From Haematococcus lacustris (Eukaryota > Chlorophyta > Chlorophyceae > Chlamydomonadales > Haematococcaceae): 64,000 nucleotides of DNA. The stretch spans positions 7,519,663-7,583,662 of the forward strand of contig JASKMD010000025.1 of assembly GCA_030144725.1 (NCBI GenBank). Reading direction: 5' to 3'. Made by a program: the position numbers and the translations under genes. The stretch's first letter is position 1. Each line of letters begins with the position of its first letter. Shown one piece after another: positions 1 through 29,341 of this stretch. A model generated the notes under the pieces. The model did no database searches. It was not told where the DNA came from and worked only from the letters and a program-made list of their open reading frames with translations.

Positions 1-332
1 AAATCATCTAGAATCATGACGTTACTGCAAAGTGCCTCATGCCTCATGACGGAATGATGACATGGACATCCACCAGGGTGCACATGTCTGGCCCTGCTCT
101 CCTCCTCAGCCCCTTCTGACGCCCACCCTCATCACCCCACAATCATGCCTAGAGCCTAATGAGTGCAATAAAACAAGAGTCAGGGCAGTGGGTCATCACA
201 CTATGCGCAAACATTGAGACCATGTCCAGTGTCCTAATGAAACAGGAGGCATGGATCATCACCATTCCAACAGTCTACTATTGAGGTGCGGTATTGCCTT
301 CGCTCTTCCCAAGCCCCCTTGCCCCAACCCAC

Positions 333-10605
<10,273 letters not shown>

Positions 10606-11230
10606 CGCCAACTACACGAGGTGATGGGATACCTATGTGGATTCTCGTATTGTGTAATTTCCTAATGAACGAAATGATTTCCCACCCATGGCTGGTCCAT
10701 GTCTGTCGGCCTTCATGTCTATAACGTGCCTTCATGTCTATAAGGTCGTTGCGGCTATAACTTCAAGCCTCATGGCTAGGGAAGTAGTCGTCCTTGATGA
10801 AGCTTGTGAAGGGAAGACCAGCGGTGTTTTATGAACGTGCTGGATGTGAGGGGACAAGGCAGACCACCGCGCACCATCAATATACATAGGCAGCCCCTGC
10901 CCAGCCCCTGGCACTGCAGCCCCCGATCATCAACCAGTCAGGCTCGAACTTAGTTAAGCTGCCCTGACCCCTCCACCCCGACCTTGACATCCGCCCAGAT
11001 TGAACACCGTCACCAACAACGACATTTAAACAGCAATCCCATAACCGATCACCCACCCCAGCACGAAGCATGAACTTATCAAGGGGAAGCTAACAAAATG
11101 CGACCTTGCTCACGCAAGGGTGACCTCGAGCATGTGCAACGACGATCATATCCAGCCTACACGAATCTGTCCCACAGCTCTTAGCTACATGCAAAGTGGC
11201 ACCCGGCCACCAGAACCCCTGACGTCCACG
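10606..11230. other. Intergenic region, promoter side of the copper ATPase
   Basis: Lies between the 3' end of the nucleoside transporter and the first ATG of the copper ATPase, both on the minus strand. No coding exon recognised; it should contain the transporter 3' UTR and the ATPase promoter and 5' UTR. No clear TATA box or copper-response GTAC cluster was identified. Confidence 0.5.
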
Positions 11231-18619
<7,389 letters not shown>

Positions 18620-18937
18620 CGCGGATAGAGCGGAGTCCTGATGCACAAGCCGGCCCGAGCTCCGCCCCTCCTATTGCCCGCGTGTGTATCTGGGTGAATA
18701 AAATGGGCTCGCAGGTGCCTTTCGCTATGCTGAAGTTCAGGCGGTTGGTCTGGTGGTGCGCTTTTGCTCGTCTTGCTGTAACGAGCGAAGGACGCCAGGC
18801 TTGTGGAGCTGTAGCATGCAGCTTGGGCCTCCCGCTGTGGGGCTGGGCGGTCTCAAACTTTCAAACTCGCAGCTGCGAGCCACATCTGTCTATAGGGGCT
18901 GGCGAGCACGCAGCACACAAGCTATTGACTAGCTAGA
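18620..18937. promoter_or_regulatory. Bidirectional promoter region (transporter / coiled-coil gene)
   Basis: Only about 318 bp separate the divergent start codons of the nucleoside transporter (minus) and the coiled-coil gene (plus), so both promoters must lie here. No conserved element was recognised. Confidence 0.5.
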
Positions 18938-21900
18938 ATGCCAGAAGAGTTGCCTGCTGCCACCCCTTACCCCTCAGTTGACACTCTCATTGCAGCCATT
19001 GCAGCCACAGCTTCTGCTGCTGCTGCTGCTTCTGTGGGGGGCCAAGTAGCACAATGTGCCGTACACAGATGGTCTCAAGACAGTAAGGCTCATGCAGCCA
19101 GCAAGCTGCCATGTATGCATGAATCAGGGGAGACCACGCCACCCGGCCTGCTATGCTCCTCCTGCAGCTACATCGCAGCTACCTTCCCAACATGAGCCTG
19201 CTTGGTGCTCCGACGATGGCAGCTTCAGCCTCCTGAGGAATGAAGATGTGATGAGGGAGTTGAGGCAGGCCCTGCAGTTGGGGTCCAGCGCAGCCACGAC
19301 AGCATCAAGAGGCTTAGGCCAAGTCCTTGCTGCTCAGCCACAAGTGCCTCCGCAGCAACCTCTCCCTCTGGGGTCGCTGCATTCAGCTGTGCTGCCTCCC
19401 GGTGCTGCACTGTGCACACCACCAGCTGCACCCTGGTCTCAGCAGCTGCAGCAAGGGCCTACACAGCAGCAGCAGCAGCAGCAGCAGCAGTGTTTGTCCC
19501 AGCAGCAGCAATACCCACAACAGCAGGAGCAGCAGTCCTTGACACCCCAATGGGTACAGCAGCAGCCAGCAGCAGCAGCAGCCGGGGCTACAGCTTGAGC
19601 CACTGCATCAGCAACTGTCTCTCAGTGCTGCCTGTGTGCAGCCCCTAGACTGTGGCAGCAGCAACTGGCAGGCCAGCCAGGCAGCGCAGCTGCTGGGCCC
19701 TGCCAGCAATGCCAGCTATAGTCAACTCGGGCCCGTGGGGCCGACCAGGGGTCCCTGCAATGCTCTTGGCAGTGGTGCTGGCAGTGACTGGGAGGGGCAG
19801 CTGCGCAGCAGCTACCAGGCCATGCTCAGCAGTGTGACCCGGCGCTACGAGGCGGAGGTTCGGCGCCTGAGAGCAGCACAGCAGGCTGCCCTGGATCAGA
19901 AGGTTCGTTTGTGTTCATTCGTTTACTCATAGGAGGAAGTGTGAGAATGGTGTGAGGAGAAGGCGTAGGGAGTGGGACTGCTGTGTAGTTAGGATAGGTC
20001 TGACATCACAGTGAGGAAATGGTGCGAGGTGTAGCCTGATGCAGCTTGCTTGCTGGGCCCAATTTGACCCAATGACTACCTCATGCCCTCAGCAGATGCC
20101 CACCTGCCACGCAGGGTCTATAGCCATTGGCCGCCCCTGCCCCTGCCCCCTGCCCCATCTCATTTGTGCCTCACACGGGACATCATGTCCCCTTCTGAAT
20201 CCGTACACCCATCGCTCCTGTCCGTCTGCGTTGGCCCGGCCCCCAGGACCGGCAGCACATGGAGCAGCTGGCTGCTGTCCAGCAGCAGGTGGAGGAGCGG
20301 GCGCAGTTGCTGCTGGCAGCCAAGGAGGCGGCAGCAGGGGGGAGCGCAGCACAGCTGGCCAAGGAGCTGGCAGAGCTGAAGGTAGGGTGGGGTGGTGCAA
20401 GGCCTGGCTGGCAGTGGCTCACATGCACCTGTGTAGGCCCTAGCTCTCCCCTGAGCACCCCAAGCACGGTTGCTGAGCTGGCGGTTGAGCTGGCGGTTGA
20501 GCTGGCGGTTGAGCTGGCGGTTGAGCTGGCCCACATCAAGGTTGGGAAGGAGGTGGCCATAGGCCAGCATGCGCTCAGCTGCTTGAGGTAGCCCTTGGGA
20601 CCGAAGGCCAGCATGCGTGCTGAGACGCCCTTGTGCATCGGACACACCTGGCAGACAGTTGCCCTCATCAACTAGCAATGGGTGTGCTAGAGGCAAAGTC
20701 CGTTTCCTATCACTTGACTTAGTGTACAGCGCCTCTGCTGCTGTGCTCGCACACGCCATGTGCAGCCGCGCTTCTCGCCATGGCCCCTCCTTGCGTCTTG
20801 CCACCCTTGCTTTGTCACATGCATCGCCCACTGCTGGGCCACCGACCCTGCCCTTGCAGCAGCAACCAGCGTGCTCAACGTCATTGCCCATGTGCTGCTC
20901 TTTCTTCAACAGCGAGCCATGGGGCGACCCCCCATATGCGTTCCCCTACCCGCTTTCTAGCAACAGCTTTCCCTCCTGACTCCTCCCTGACTCCACATGC
21001 ATTTCTCCCTTGACTCCTCCATTACCCTCCGCTGACCCTCACGCAGCCATGCACCAACTCCTCACCCTGGGTTGACTCCTGTGCCCCACCCTGGTTCGAA
21101 CCCTGACCAAAGCACAGCGCTGCTTTGCTTTTGCCGACATGAGATGCTGTGACTCAGACCCAGGCTGACCGGCCCCCTTGCCTGTGCAGGCAACCCAGGC
21201 TGGTCTTCAGGAGCGGCTGCAGGTGGAGTCCGAGTACCAGCTGTTCAGGCAACGCACCGCTCTGGAGGCGGACATGCGCAAGCTCAAGGAAGGGTGAGCC
21301 GGGCGTGGCTCAGGGGCTGCCCCAGCCTTCACGCACTGAGTCGACTTGGGACTTGGGTATGACCCCCTGCCCTGACGTACTAGAACGACTAGGGTGCTAT
21401 TGTGTCAGGTGCATGTGAGGCTGGATCAGTCTGGCATAGAATCCCGCAAGGGAAGGGGACGATGCCCCCCCCGCTCCATGGGCAAGTGGCCTAAGTCGCT
21501 TCGGCGGATGCTAAGGTCGCGGGTTCAAACCTAGCCAGACGCAGAAATGCGCTCTGGGGTGAAGGGGCGATCTCGTGGGGGCAAAGTATGGAACACTTTG
21601 CGTAGATTTCTTTCTTCCTCAGTCTGGCATAGCTGCTGAACAGCTCCTGTAGCTGCCGCACAGGGACTATGCTGCACTGCCCCGCCACACCCCGCCCTGC
21701 CCTGACCCACCCCGACCCAAGCTGGTCCATCCTGCCTGGCTGCAGGCTTGAGCAGCAGCTGCGCGACTCCCAGCAGCAGCTGGCCCTAGCTCAGGCCACT
21801 GGTGGAGCAGCAGGCGGATCAGCTGGGGGTCGCCGCGCTGGAGCAAGCCCAGCTGAAGGGGGAGGTGGTCTTCCTGAAGGTGTGGGGGTGTGAGAAGCCA

Positions 21901-22977
21901 GGTCACACTGTAGCTGTACGGTATGCATGTATGCATGTATGCACGTGGACCCATACAGTCAGCAGCCGGCGCAACATGAAGCTAGCAAGCAGCAGGGCTG
22001 CTGCTGTCAGCATCGCAATCAACATGCACTGTGCCATGTCTAGCAGGAGCGCATAGCAAGTCAGGCACGACTGCTACCTGCCCAAGACCCGAGCATTGCT
22101 AGTCTCGTCCTACCCCAAGGCCCAAGTGCAGCAGCAGAGGCGGCAATTGGATCAGCTGGTTCAGTTGAGGCAGTTAAGGCAGTTGAGGCTGCAATGGCTG
22201 GGCCAGCAGGAGCAGCAGAAGCGGTGAAGCCCGTGGTGGTGGTGGCGAGGGCGGCGCCGGTGTGTTTGGACGAGGGCAGCAGAGGCCTGCACAGCTCTAA
22301 GCCAATCAGCCCCAGCCGCTGTCACGAGGCACCAAGCAAACACGCCACACCTGCTCTTCCCCGCTCACCCCCTCAAAGCCCTCGCAGGCCAGGAGGTAGG
22401 TGTGGCAGTTGAGAGTGCAGGGGCGGGGAGGTGGCTGTGATGTTGATGGCAAGCTGGCGATGGGTTTGCTTTGGCAGTGTTGGGAGTGGAGCAGGCAGCA
22501 GCATGGCGCATGGCAGTGGGCCAGGTGGAGTACAGGCACGGCACGGTCACAGGCCTGCATGCTGCGGTACAGGCATGGAGGGTGGGGTTGTGAAGGCAGA
22601 GCGCATGACAGGATCACAGCCAGGCCTAACTGGACCGCCTGCCTGCATCACTGCTAACCTGGACGCTACCTGTGTGCCTCCCTGCTGCCCCTCTTGGGGC
22701 AGACCCACCCTCTGGGCCAACCTAGGAGTGTGACCTGTGTGGGCGGTGTGATCTGTGAGGGGCAGGACGGCGTGACTTGTGTGGGGTGGGGTAGGGTTGT
22801 CTTCATAGCTGCCTGATGTGTCACATGTGCTTGACGTGCAGGCCAAGCAGCCAGCCCCCCGCGGCCCCGCAGCCCCCTGCGCTGCCCCTCCCCTCCTGAT
22901 CGTCCTGCAGCAGGAGGCCTCAGCCGCTACCTTAGCCGCCAGATCAGGGAGGAGGAGGCCAGGGCCAGGCAAAAGCC

Positions 22978-23012
<35 letters not shown>

Positions 23013-23797
23013 CACCACAGCAGGTACTGCAGCAGGCACCGCAGCCACAAACCACAGAGCAAGGGCAGGTGGCAGACACAGGGCAGGTGAATGGCGAAGT
23101 GTGGGCGGTGAATGGGGTGGCAAAGCTTAGGAGCTCAGCTGAGCTGCTAGTGGCCGAGGCAGTCAAGGACAAGGGTGCTCTGTCGTGGTCGACTATGTTG
23201 CAAGCGTTGCTGGACGAGGATCAACAGGGCGGGACTGCTCTGCCCGCGCCGCAATCGAAGTCGGAAAGGGCCAGAGCTGCCCAGCCAACGGTGTGCACGG
23301 AGTCGTCCCCACGGCGACAACCCTCGGTTTCGCCGTCTCGCCGTCCCCGCTCGCAGCAAGTCCTGCCGCCGAAGCCCCTCTTTAATCTGCCGGAGACGCC
23401 GTCTGACCCGGCCATCCCTACGGCCAAGCAACAGCTGCCAAACCGCGCTGCAGGCCTCCAGTGCGCTCGCTGCGGGCTTAACGACGCTGTGAGCCCGGGC
23501 GAGTGTCGGTTCCATCCGGCCTGCGTTGCTGATCCTGGGCCGCTGCTGTTCACGCCGGAATGGATCGCCTGCAAGGCGGCAGGCCACACGCTGCCCGCCG
23601 CCGGCGACGGCCGACGCCTAGGCGACGGCGACCCTGAGTCACGAGGTTGCTACACCAGGCGGGAACACTTTTACCCGGGGCGCTTGCTGCTCGAAGCGGG
23701 CCGCTTCGCGGCCGGGGAGCGGCAAGAGCCAGTGGCGTGCTCACCTAAACCAGAGCCGCGCTCGCAGCTGCCCCGACCGAGTGTCCGCAAGGCATGA
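18938..23797 (+). CDS. Gln-rich coiled-coil protein with C-terminal Cys/His-rich domain (frame disturbed)
   Basis: Not assigned to a named family. Exons: 18938-19045, 19179-19553, 19642-19902, 20247-20381, 21190-21293, 21746-21879, 22132-22223 and a last exon starting between 22842 and 22924; about 700 aa. The N-terminus is Ala-rich, followed by poly-Gln (about 19450-19560). Exons 3-7 code heptad-like helices (LEQQLRDSQQQLALAQ, QAGLQERLQVESEYQLF). The tail has CARCG, CRFHP, an EWIAC..AGH stretch and a CYTRREH, a spacing like zinc-binding CHORD-type or related protist domains. Codon phase matches at all mapped junctions except two places. Inside exon 6, near 21800, the coiled coil continues only if one base is removed, so there is a frameshift or assembly indel. 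The junction into the last exon is also unresolved. A structural cytoskeletal or ciliary role is conceivable but is only a guess. Confidence 0.6.
20464..20531. repeat. 12-bp tandem repeat (GTTGAGCTGGCG unit)
   Basis: About five copies in the intron after exon 4 of the coiled-coil gene. It is open as Ala-Val-Glu-Leu repeats but lies outside the spliced model. Confidence 0.85.
21484..21540 (+). repeat. tRNA-like A/B-box cassette (possible SINE head)
   Basis: Resembles a tRNA-Leu/Ser D-arm (GGCAAGTGGCCTAAGTCGC) followed about 35 nt later by a perfect B box, GTTCAAACC. No closing acceptor stem is evident, so a tRNA-derived retroelement fragment fits better than a functional tRNA. Confidence 0.4.
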
Positions 23798-23913
23798 CAG
23801 CACTGACGCACTGGTCGTGATCACCAGTGTGTCAGCGATGGGGTTGAGTGGACGCGTTGCGGCAGTGCCGAGCTTATCACGCTGTCACCACAACGTGTTG
23901 AACCACTAGCGTG

Positions 23914-23918
23914 TTACA
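23914..23918 (-). promoter_or_regulatory. TGTAA polyadenylation signal of peroxiredoxin Q
   Basis: The green-algal poly(A) signal TGTAA occurs on the minus strand about 145 nt downstream of the peroxiredoxin Q stop codon. The intergenic stretch 23798-24062 between the two convergent genes shows nothing else. Confidence 0.5.
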
Positions 23919-24062
23919 GCGGCAACAAGGGCCAACAGCAGATTGCGGAAAGAGCTAAGGCTCCACCATGTCTCTAGAAACCTCGGGGACGCATCGGTAG
24001 CTCTGCAGCTACCCTCTCGCACGATGCTGCGCTAGCATCGTTTGGAACCACGCGTCGCGAGC

Positions 24063-26001
24063 TCATGCCATGGCCTTCGCATTTTGCAGCGCGTTCAGTG
24101 CCATGCTGACATGTTGCTCCGCGTTGAACTGGTCATTGAACGACAGGATGACCTGCACAGGCCATACGCGCCCACCTCAACACAGATGACACCCTGCTCG
24201 AGCAAAAGTCATAGTCGGTTCCTTATGCCTGTGCACCTGAACTCGAGTCATTCTCCAGGCCTATGGTCGAGACTGCACTGTACAGCAGCAATACTCGACT
24301 GATGACCTAGCAACATGCACAAGCACCCACCTTCCTGATGTTCCCCTGCTGGACCCCTGGACAAGTTTTTGGCTTGCACTGAGGGTAGTGGGTTGTGCTG
24401 ACCGCCTGTGCCAGCACTAACCTTCCCGTTGATGTCAATCACGTAGGTTTGGCGACCAGGCAGCAGGCCCAGCAGGTCGGCCTTGATGCCAAACGTCTTG
24501 CGCAGGATGCTGTTGCCGTCCGTCAGCAGCGGGAACTGCGGCGCTCACCAGGCCCATTGCAACAGGGACAGAAGGATGTTTCAGCCGGCAGCAGCCTGTG
24601 TGTTGGCAGTCTGTGGAAGATGGAAATGGAAGCTGGGGACAGGACGGGCTGGCTGCTTGACATCATGGCAGCAGCTAGTGAGTTGGCAGCCTGTGTGCTG
24701 CAGTGCAGTTGATGCAGTATGATGCAGTACACCCTCCCCTGCAGTGTCACAGTATCACTTGCAGTGATGCCGTGTTCCCCTCCCCTCCCCCCCCCCCCCC
24801 CTCCCCTCCCCTCCCCTCCCCTCCCCTCCCCCGGGCTGCACCAGGCCTCGCCTGAGGCCTAAGGCCCTTGCAGCTTTATGCTTGCCCTCTCACATGCCAC
24901 AAGACGACAGTAGTGGTGACAAAGCTGCTGGGCATATCTGACCCATGCTCCTGGCTGTCCTGCTTGCACGACGCTGTGCTGGCATGCTACCTGTTGTGGC
25001 AATGCTGAGCAGGCCTGACCTGCAGGCCCTGCTCCTTGGCAAACGCTGCATTGACATCAGGGGAGTCGGAGCTGATGCCAAACACTGCGGCCCCGGCCTC
25101 CTCAAATCGCTGGTATTCGTCTCGAAACTTGCACGCCTCCTTGGTGCAGCCAGGGGTGCCGGCTTTGGGGTCTGTGGCAGACGCATTGCACAGCGCTGGG
25201 TTATGAGGCCACAGCCATGCACCGCACAGGTTTTCTAGACATTCAAGCACCAGGAATCATCATCTCGTCATCGCCACATGGGTCAGGTGCAGCCACAAGG
25301 GGTGCGTAGCCACCCAGGAGCAAAAACACATCCTCATCCTCATATTCACCACATAGGTCAGGTCAGGTTACATCCGCTGCCAGTTGCTCACAGAAGAACA
25401 GGACGACAGGCTTCTTTCCCTGGAAGGAGCTGATTGACACGGCGCCGCCATCGCTGCGGTTCAATACCCGGTAATAGTCTGCAGCGGCAAGGCAAGGCCA
25501 CCCTGTCCTTGTCGTCCAAGGGTGTAGACATAAGGATAACAGGCATGACTGCCCTAGGTGTTGCACTGGCTGCAGCCATATCACGCAGGTCCCGGCATGG
25601 TTTCAGGGGATGCTGCACATGCAAGCTGAAGTACACAAAATCTAGCTGCATGGTCTAGCCAAACATAGATGTGGGTGTGATCAGCAGCTCGCGACCAGTG
25701 TGCCATTAGCGTTACCGAGATTACGGAAGTGCGAAGCAGCGCACCTGCATAGTCGCTCATCTTGTCGCCCACCTTCAGTTCAGCCTGCAACAACATCAGC
25801 CACCCGTTGCTCAATCCAATCTGAAAAAGCGTTGAGATCCACAATTGCCGCGTTTTGCTCTAATCGTAGTGGCGCTGCATCCGATGGACTTGCCTTTACC
25901 AACACAGCCAGACGGCTCGCCCTGACTCGGCGAATGCTTGTAGCGCTAGCCAACTCGTTGCGCGCCACCCGTGGGGCCGCCCTGACGCCCTTGGCAAGCA
26001 T
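24063..26001 (-). CDS. PRXQ: Peroxiredoxin Q, plastid-targeted atypical 2-Cys type
   Basis: Thioredoxin-dependent peroxidase that reduces H2O2 and lipid peroxides in the chloroplast. Exons, minus strand: 25894-26001, 25745-25784, 25392-25478, 25020-25171, 24422-24535, 24063-24152; 591 nt in phase, 196 aa plus TGA, the normal length for a precursor. The first about 36 residues are Arg/Ala/Ser-rich, as expected for a transit peptide. Catalytic motif TPGCTKEAC carries peroxidatic Cys87 and the PrxQ-specific resolving Cys92 four residues apart. FRDEY, GISSD, LLGLLPGRQTYVID and FNDQFNAEQH are family blocks. The end of exon 1 is ambiguous: a GC donor (AAG/GCAAGT) retains two more residues than a GT donor six bases upstream, and both keep phase. 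Part of the intron reading frame after exon 1 is open and could mislead gene callers. Confidence 0.93.
24776..24832. repeat. C-rich homopyrimidine tract
   Basis: Poly-C and CCCCT units in the peroxiredoxin Q intron between exons 4 and 5. The transcript strand is G-rich and could form an RNA G-quadruplex. Confidence 0.9.
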
Positions 26002-26722
26002 CGTGAACTATCGTAAACTAAAGAACCGCTCCGCTCAGCCTCGCGACTGCTCAAGACAGGCGTCACCAGTGACAGCAAGAATAGCCGCGAGGATAACCGA
26101 GATTTTGCAACGATGGTTGCATGCAATCTTCGACATGGGCTGTGGGATGATTAGACAATTCTCACCTATGGGATGATTAGACAATTCTCACCTTGTTGGT
26201 GCTTGTTGACACAAACCAGGTGCACGGCCCTACAGCGAGAGGCCAAAAGGATCTGCTGGGTGCGCCAGGCTCCAATGGGTGCACCGACATGTTGATTACG
26301 CAGCCCCCTTGTCCCCCACTAGGGCCTCCATTTGAGCCAGACCACTAGGGACCAGTAGCGGGGATATTAGGGACCATTAGTGGTCACTAGTGGGATTAAT
26401 CAATTGGTGTTGATGGGCTGTGTGTGTTAAGTGACCATGCTGAGTAAAGTAGCATGCGGGTCTGAGACCTCTACTCCCATGTGAGAAGTGTTAGTGGTGA
26501 GGTGTTCTGAGGCTGAGTCCGATTCCCAGGCAGATGGACTACGCCCTGATCTGTGAAGGATACCTAACACAACAGTGTGGAGTATACTCAATGCACATGG
26601 ACATGGTGCATGAGTGCCTACCACCTACATTATTGCCTGACCGCTAGGGCTATAGTGTAGAGTTGGCATGAAAAAACACGCGCTAATTGTAAGCTGATAG
26701 CAGCTCAACAAGGGGTCACACA
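26002..26722. other. Intergenic region upstream of peroxiredoxin Q
   Basis: Holds the peroxiredoxin Q promoter and 5' UTR. A short direct repeat GGGATGATTAGACAATTCTC occurs twice around 26152-26192, and CACTAG/GGGACCA-type short repeats lie near 26340-26395. No exon recognised. Confidence 0.5.
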
Positions 26723-27034
26723 CTACTGTGCCACAGCAGGCTGCTGCGGCTGCTGCTGCTGGGCCTTGGGTGGCTTGTCTCGCAACCGCTTGTAGCCCAG
26801 GCCAGGGTATTCCTTGCCCTTGGCTGGCAGAGCTGCCTGGTCTGGCCACAGCACAACTCCAGTGGGCGCCACCTGCTTTCCCCAATGCGCTGCATGTTCA
26901 ATGCTGCATTGCAGTTCCTGTCCAGCCTGCCTGGCTGTGGTGATGGCTTAACTTTGGCAGCCTTGCCCTTGCCTTTGCCCTTGGTGGGCTCAGCTGCCTG
27001 CTCAATCTTTGCAGCCAGGGCTATGCGCCCAGCT
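26723..27034 (-). pseudogene. TnpB/Fanzor-like nuclease fragment, frameshifted
   Basis: Minus-strand reading gives a Lys/Gly/Ala-rich linker, then LDRNCNAALNMQRIGESRW. This fits the RuvC-III block (DRDxNAAxN) that ends TnpB and eukaryotic Fanzor RNA-guided nucleases. The second Asp of DRD, the one expected to be catalytic, is Asn here. After RPLELC the frame is lost; one base further the sequence resumes as WPDQAALPAKGKEYPGLGY and a Gln/Pro tail to a TAG at 26723. No upstream nuclease lobes or zinc finger are found, so this is a truncated, dead copy sitting in the 3' flank of the STI1-repeat gene. Family assignment rests on one motif and remembered family pattern, not on a search. Confidence 0.5.
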
Positions 27035-27377
27035 TAGCATTGATACCACAAGGGGCTGAGAGCAAGACACGCCAATTCACGCGTGACCGCTGTCAGCCTA
27101 GCAAGCTACAAGCTGCGGAGTATCAGCCGCTTCTTAACTGGCTGCAGGGATGGGAAGGATGGTACAAGTTATGGTGATCATGGCAATGAAGCTCTCTGTC
27201 GCATGGGGCTGCAACTTTGCAAGGGGCTCAGACCCTGTCCTAGGCGTCCTCATGTGCAGCAGGGCCATGGAAGATGTATACAAGGGCATGGCATAATAGC
27301 CAGAGTGCTTCGCAAGCAAACTGTGGGAGTTTGGGCAGCCTTCCATGAACTGCTTGCTACACACGGGTTGAACCGTT

Positions 27378-28957
27378 TCACACATCGACTATAGCTGTGC
27401 GTGCATCGTAGCCTTGAGCCGCCTGTAGCCGGGCTTGCAGCAGATCCAGTGCCCTTGAGACCTCCTTGTCGTTGGCATACTTGGCCATGCCCCTCTGCAA
27501 AGGAGCATTGATTGGGTACGCTAGGGCCATTGCCCTGCTCTAGCGCCAACACCTGTTTCTGCCCCTGCTCCTGCCATCAAACACAAGCTGTGGATGTTTG
27601 GCCCAGCCCCTGTTTCCACCACCCCAGTCAAACCCAGTCCCCTGCATAACCCCCGTTATGTGCCCTCGCCTGTGCCCCTTGTCAATTCGTCTCAGTGCCC
27701 ACCCTCCAACCCATCCCAGTGCCTACTCTCCAAATCTAGAGACTCTCAAAACTCCTGTCACCAGAGCTATCAAAGCAAGCTATGCCACAGGGCACAGCCA
27801 AGCACCTGCAGCTGGCAGCAGCCAGGAGCTGAAGGAGGAATGCAGCTCACCAACCTCTGGGTCCGCCCTGATCTCTGCCAGAGCGGCTCTCACACGTGGT
27901 TTGGTCAGCGCCGCAGCCACCTCCCCGTCACTGAACACAGTGTTGGCCAGGGTGTCCGAGTCTGTGCCTGAGCAGTCAATGTCACAGGCCCACGGCCAAC
28001 GTGGGCACTCTGGGCATGGAACGCCCTTAGGCCACAGTGCATGGATGGCGGTCACATGCCATGAGGGTCGCCCATATGGGTTTTGACGAGTCTGTATGAT
28101 AAGGTCATGGAGTACTGACTCCTCTTTGCCAGGCGTGCATAGCCTTGGCATCTGAAGCGATGGTCAGCTAAGGCATGCACTGGCAGCAGCATGTGGAAGG
28201 TAGTACGCAGCTGCGGCATGAGTTTGAAGCATGAGAAACAGCATGGCGAGCCATTGGAAGGGAATTGAAGGCAACATAAGCAGATGGGAAGTGACAGGAG
28301 CATGTTGAGCGCCATTGCCAAACTAAGACACTTGACAGGCAGACGTTGAACTGATGGACTGCAGGCTTTGCTCACCCAGCTGGAGCAAGAGGTCCTCCAT
28401 TCCCTGCTGGGATTGCATACTGGTAGATGCCAGGCGGCGCACCACCGCCATTACCCGTTGATCGGAGCCGTATCGCTTCAGGGCTCGCCGTGGGTCTGAT
28501 TGGAACTGCTTGACAGCGGCCTGCTGACATGCAGCCATGGAGCAAGTGATTCGCAAAGGGGCAGTGTTGCAGCTTGCGCATGATTTGTGGTATCCATGGA
28601 AAGCCCTGCCGAGTCATGCCTAACCTGGATGTGGGGGTCGTCCAGCAGCTTGCACAACACCGGGTCGGCTCGCAGCTCAGCCACAACATCCTACACTGAG
28701 CAGCTTGTTGCAAGGGGGAGGAGGGGGAGAGGATTGGGTGACACATGACAAGTCAGACACGCAAGAGCTGTGGTAGTGTGCGACCACAGGTACTTCTGCT
28801 GCACCTTCATAGTTTGTCCATTTGGAGAGTTGGCGTCAGTACCAGCGCATGTGTATATGCGGCGGCGTGCCCAAGCGCGGTCAATAGCAACCGTTCTAGC
28901 TTTTCTAGCTGGCCGGCAATGATGCAAGGCAACAGAGCAACAGAGCGACCTCAGCAT
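27378..28957 (-). CDS. Small organelle-targeted protein with two STI1/Hop-like repeats
   Basis: Exons, minus strand: 28805-28957, 28625-28690, 28376-28520, 27855-27967, 27378-27494; 594 nt in phase, 197 aa plus TGA. The first about 45 residues are Arg/Cys/Ala-rich with few acids, like a plastid or mitochondrial presequence. Two tandem modules follow with the same layout: a helix ending in a DP or KP (LCKLLDDPHIQ; VAAALTKPRVR), a second helix with another DP (FQSDPRRALKRYGSD; IRADPERGMAKYAND), then a Val/Leu helix. That DP-rich pattern is typical of STI1 domains found in Hop, Tic40 and ubiquilins, which bind chaperones or hydrophobic clients. A co-chaperone role in an organelle is inferred. 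No TPR, J or UBL domain is present. The start codon is 384 bp from the divergent matrix-protein gene. Confidence 0.7.
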
Positions 28958-29341
28958 GTTTAAGAATGGCTATGGAGTGTGGGCTGTAGCATACAAGTTT
29001 AAACATATAGCGTGACGTGCAAAACCGACGGAGGCCAGCGTGTGCATCTCATCGACCATTACACTGGCTCTTACGTCGCGTTCGAGCATCGACGCATCGA
29101 CGTTTACACTGGCGCACCTGTGCAGTTACTCCGCGTACCGACGGGGCGGGTGGGCAAGGCTACAATGCATCAAGCTTAGAGTACATCAGGAATAAACACT
29201 GCGCACAAAGGTTGGGACTGTTGCCATCTTCTGGTATCCCGCTTTGTCCGCGCTGTTTGCGATGTAACACATGAACTATGTAACACAGTTGACGCCGCAG
29301 GTCAACCCTGGACATCCGTCACTTTAGTCAGACCCACAGCC
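28958..29341. promoter_or_regulatory. Bidirectional promoter region (STI1-repeat gene / matrix protein gene)
   Basis: Shared 5' flank of two divergent start codons. It has short CATCGACG repeats near 29075-29105; no recognised promoter element. Confidence 0.45.

Noticed and set aside
19046..19073. A 28-nt intron in the coiled-coil gene
   Set aside because: Too short for splicing; a 133-nt intron (19046-19178) keeps phase and is preferred.
21484..21540. Functional tRNA gene
   Set aside because: A and B boxes are present but acceptor and anticodon stems do not pair.
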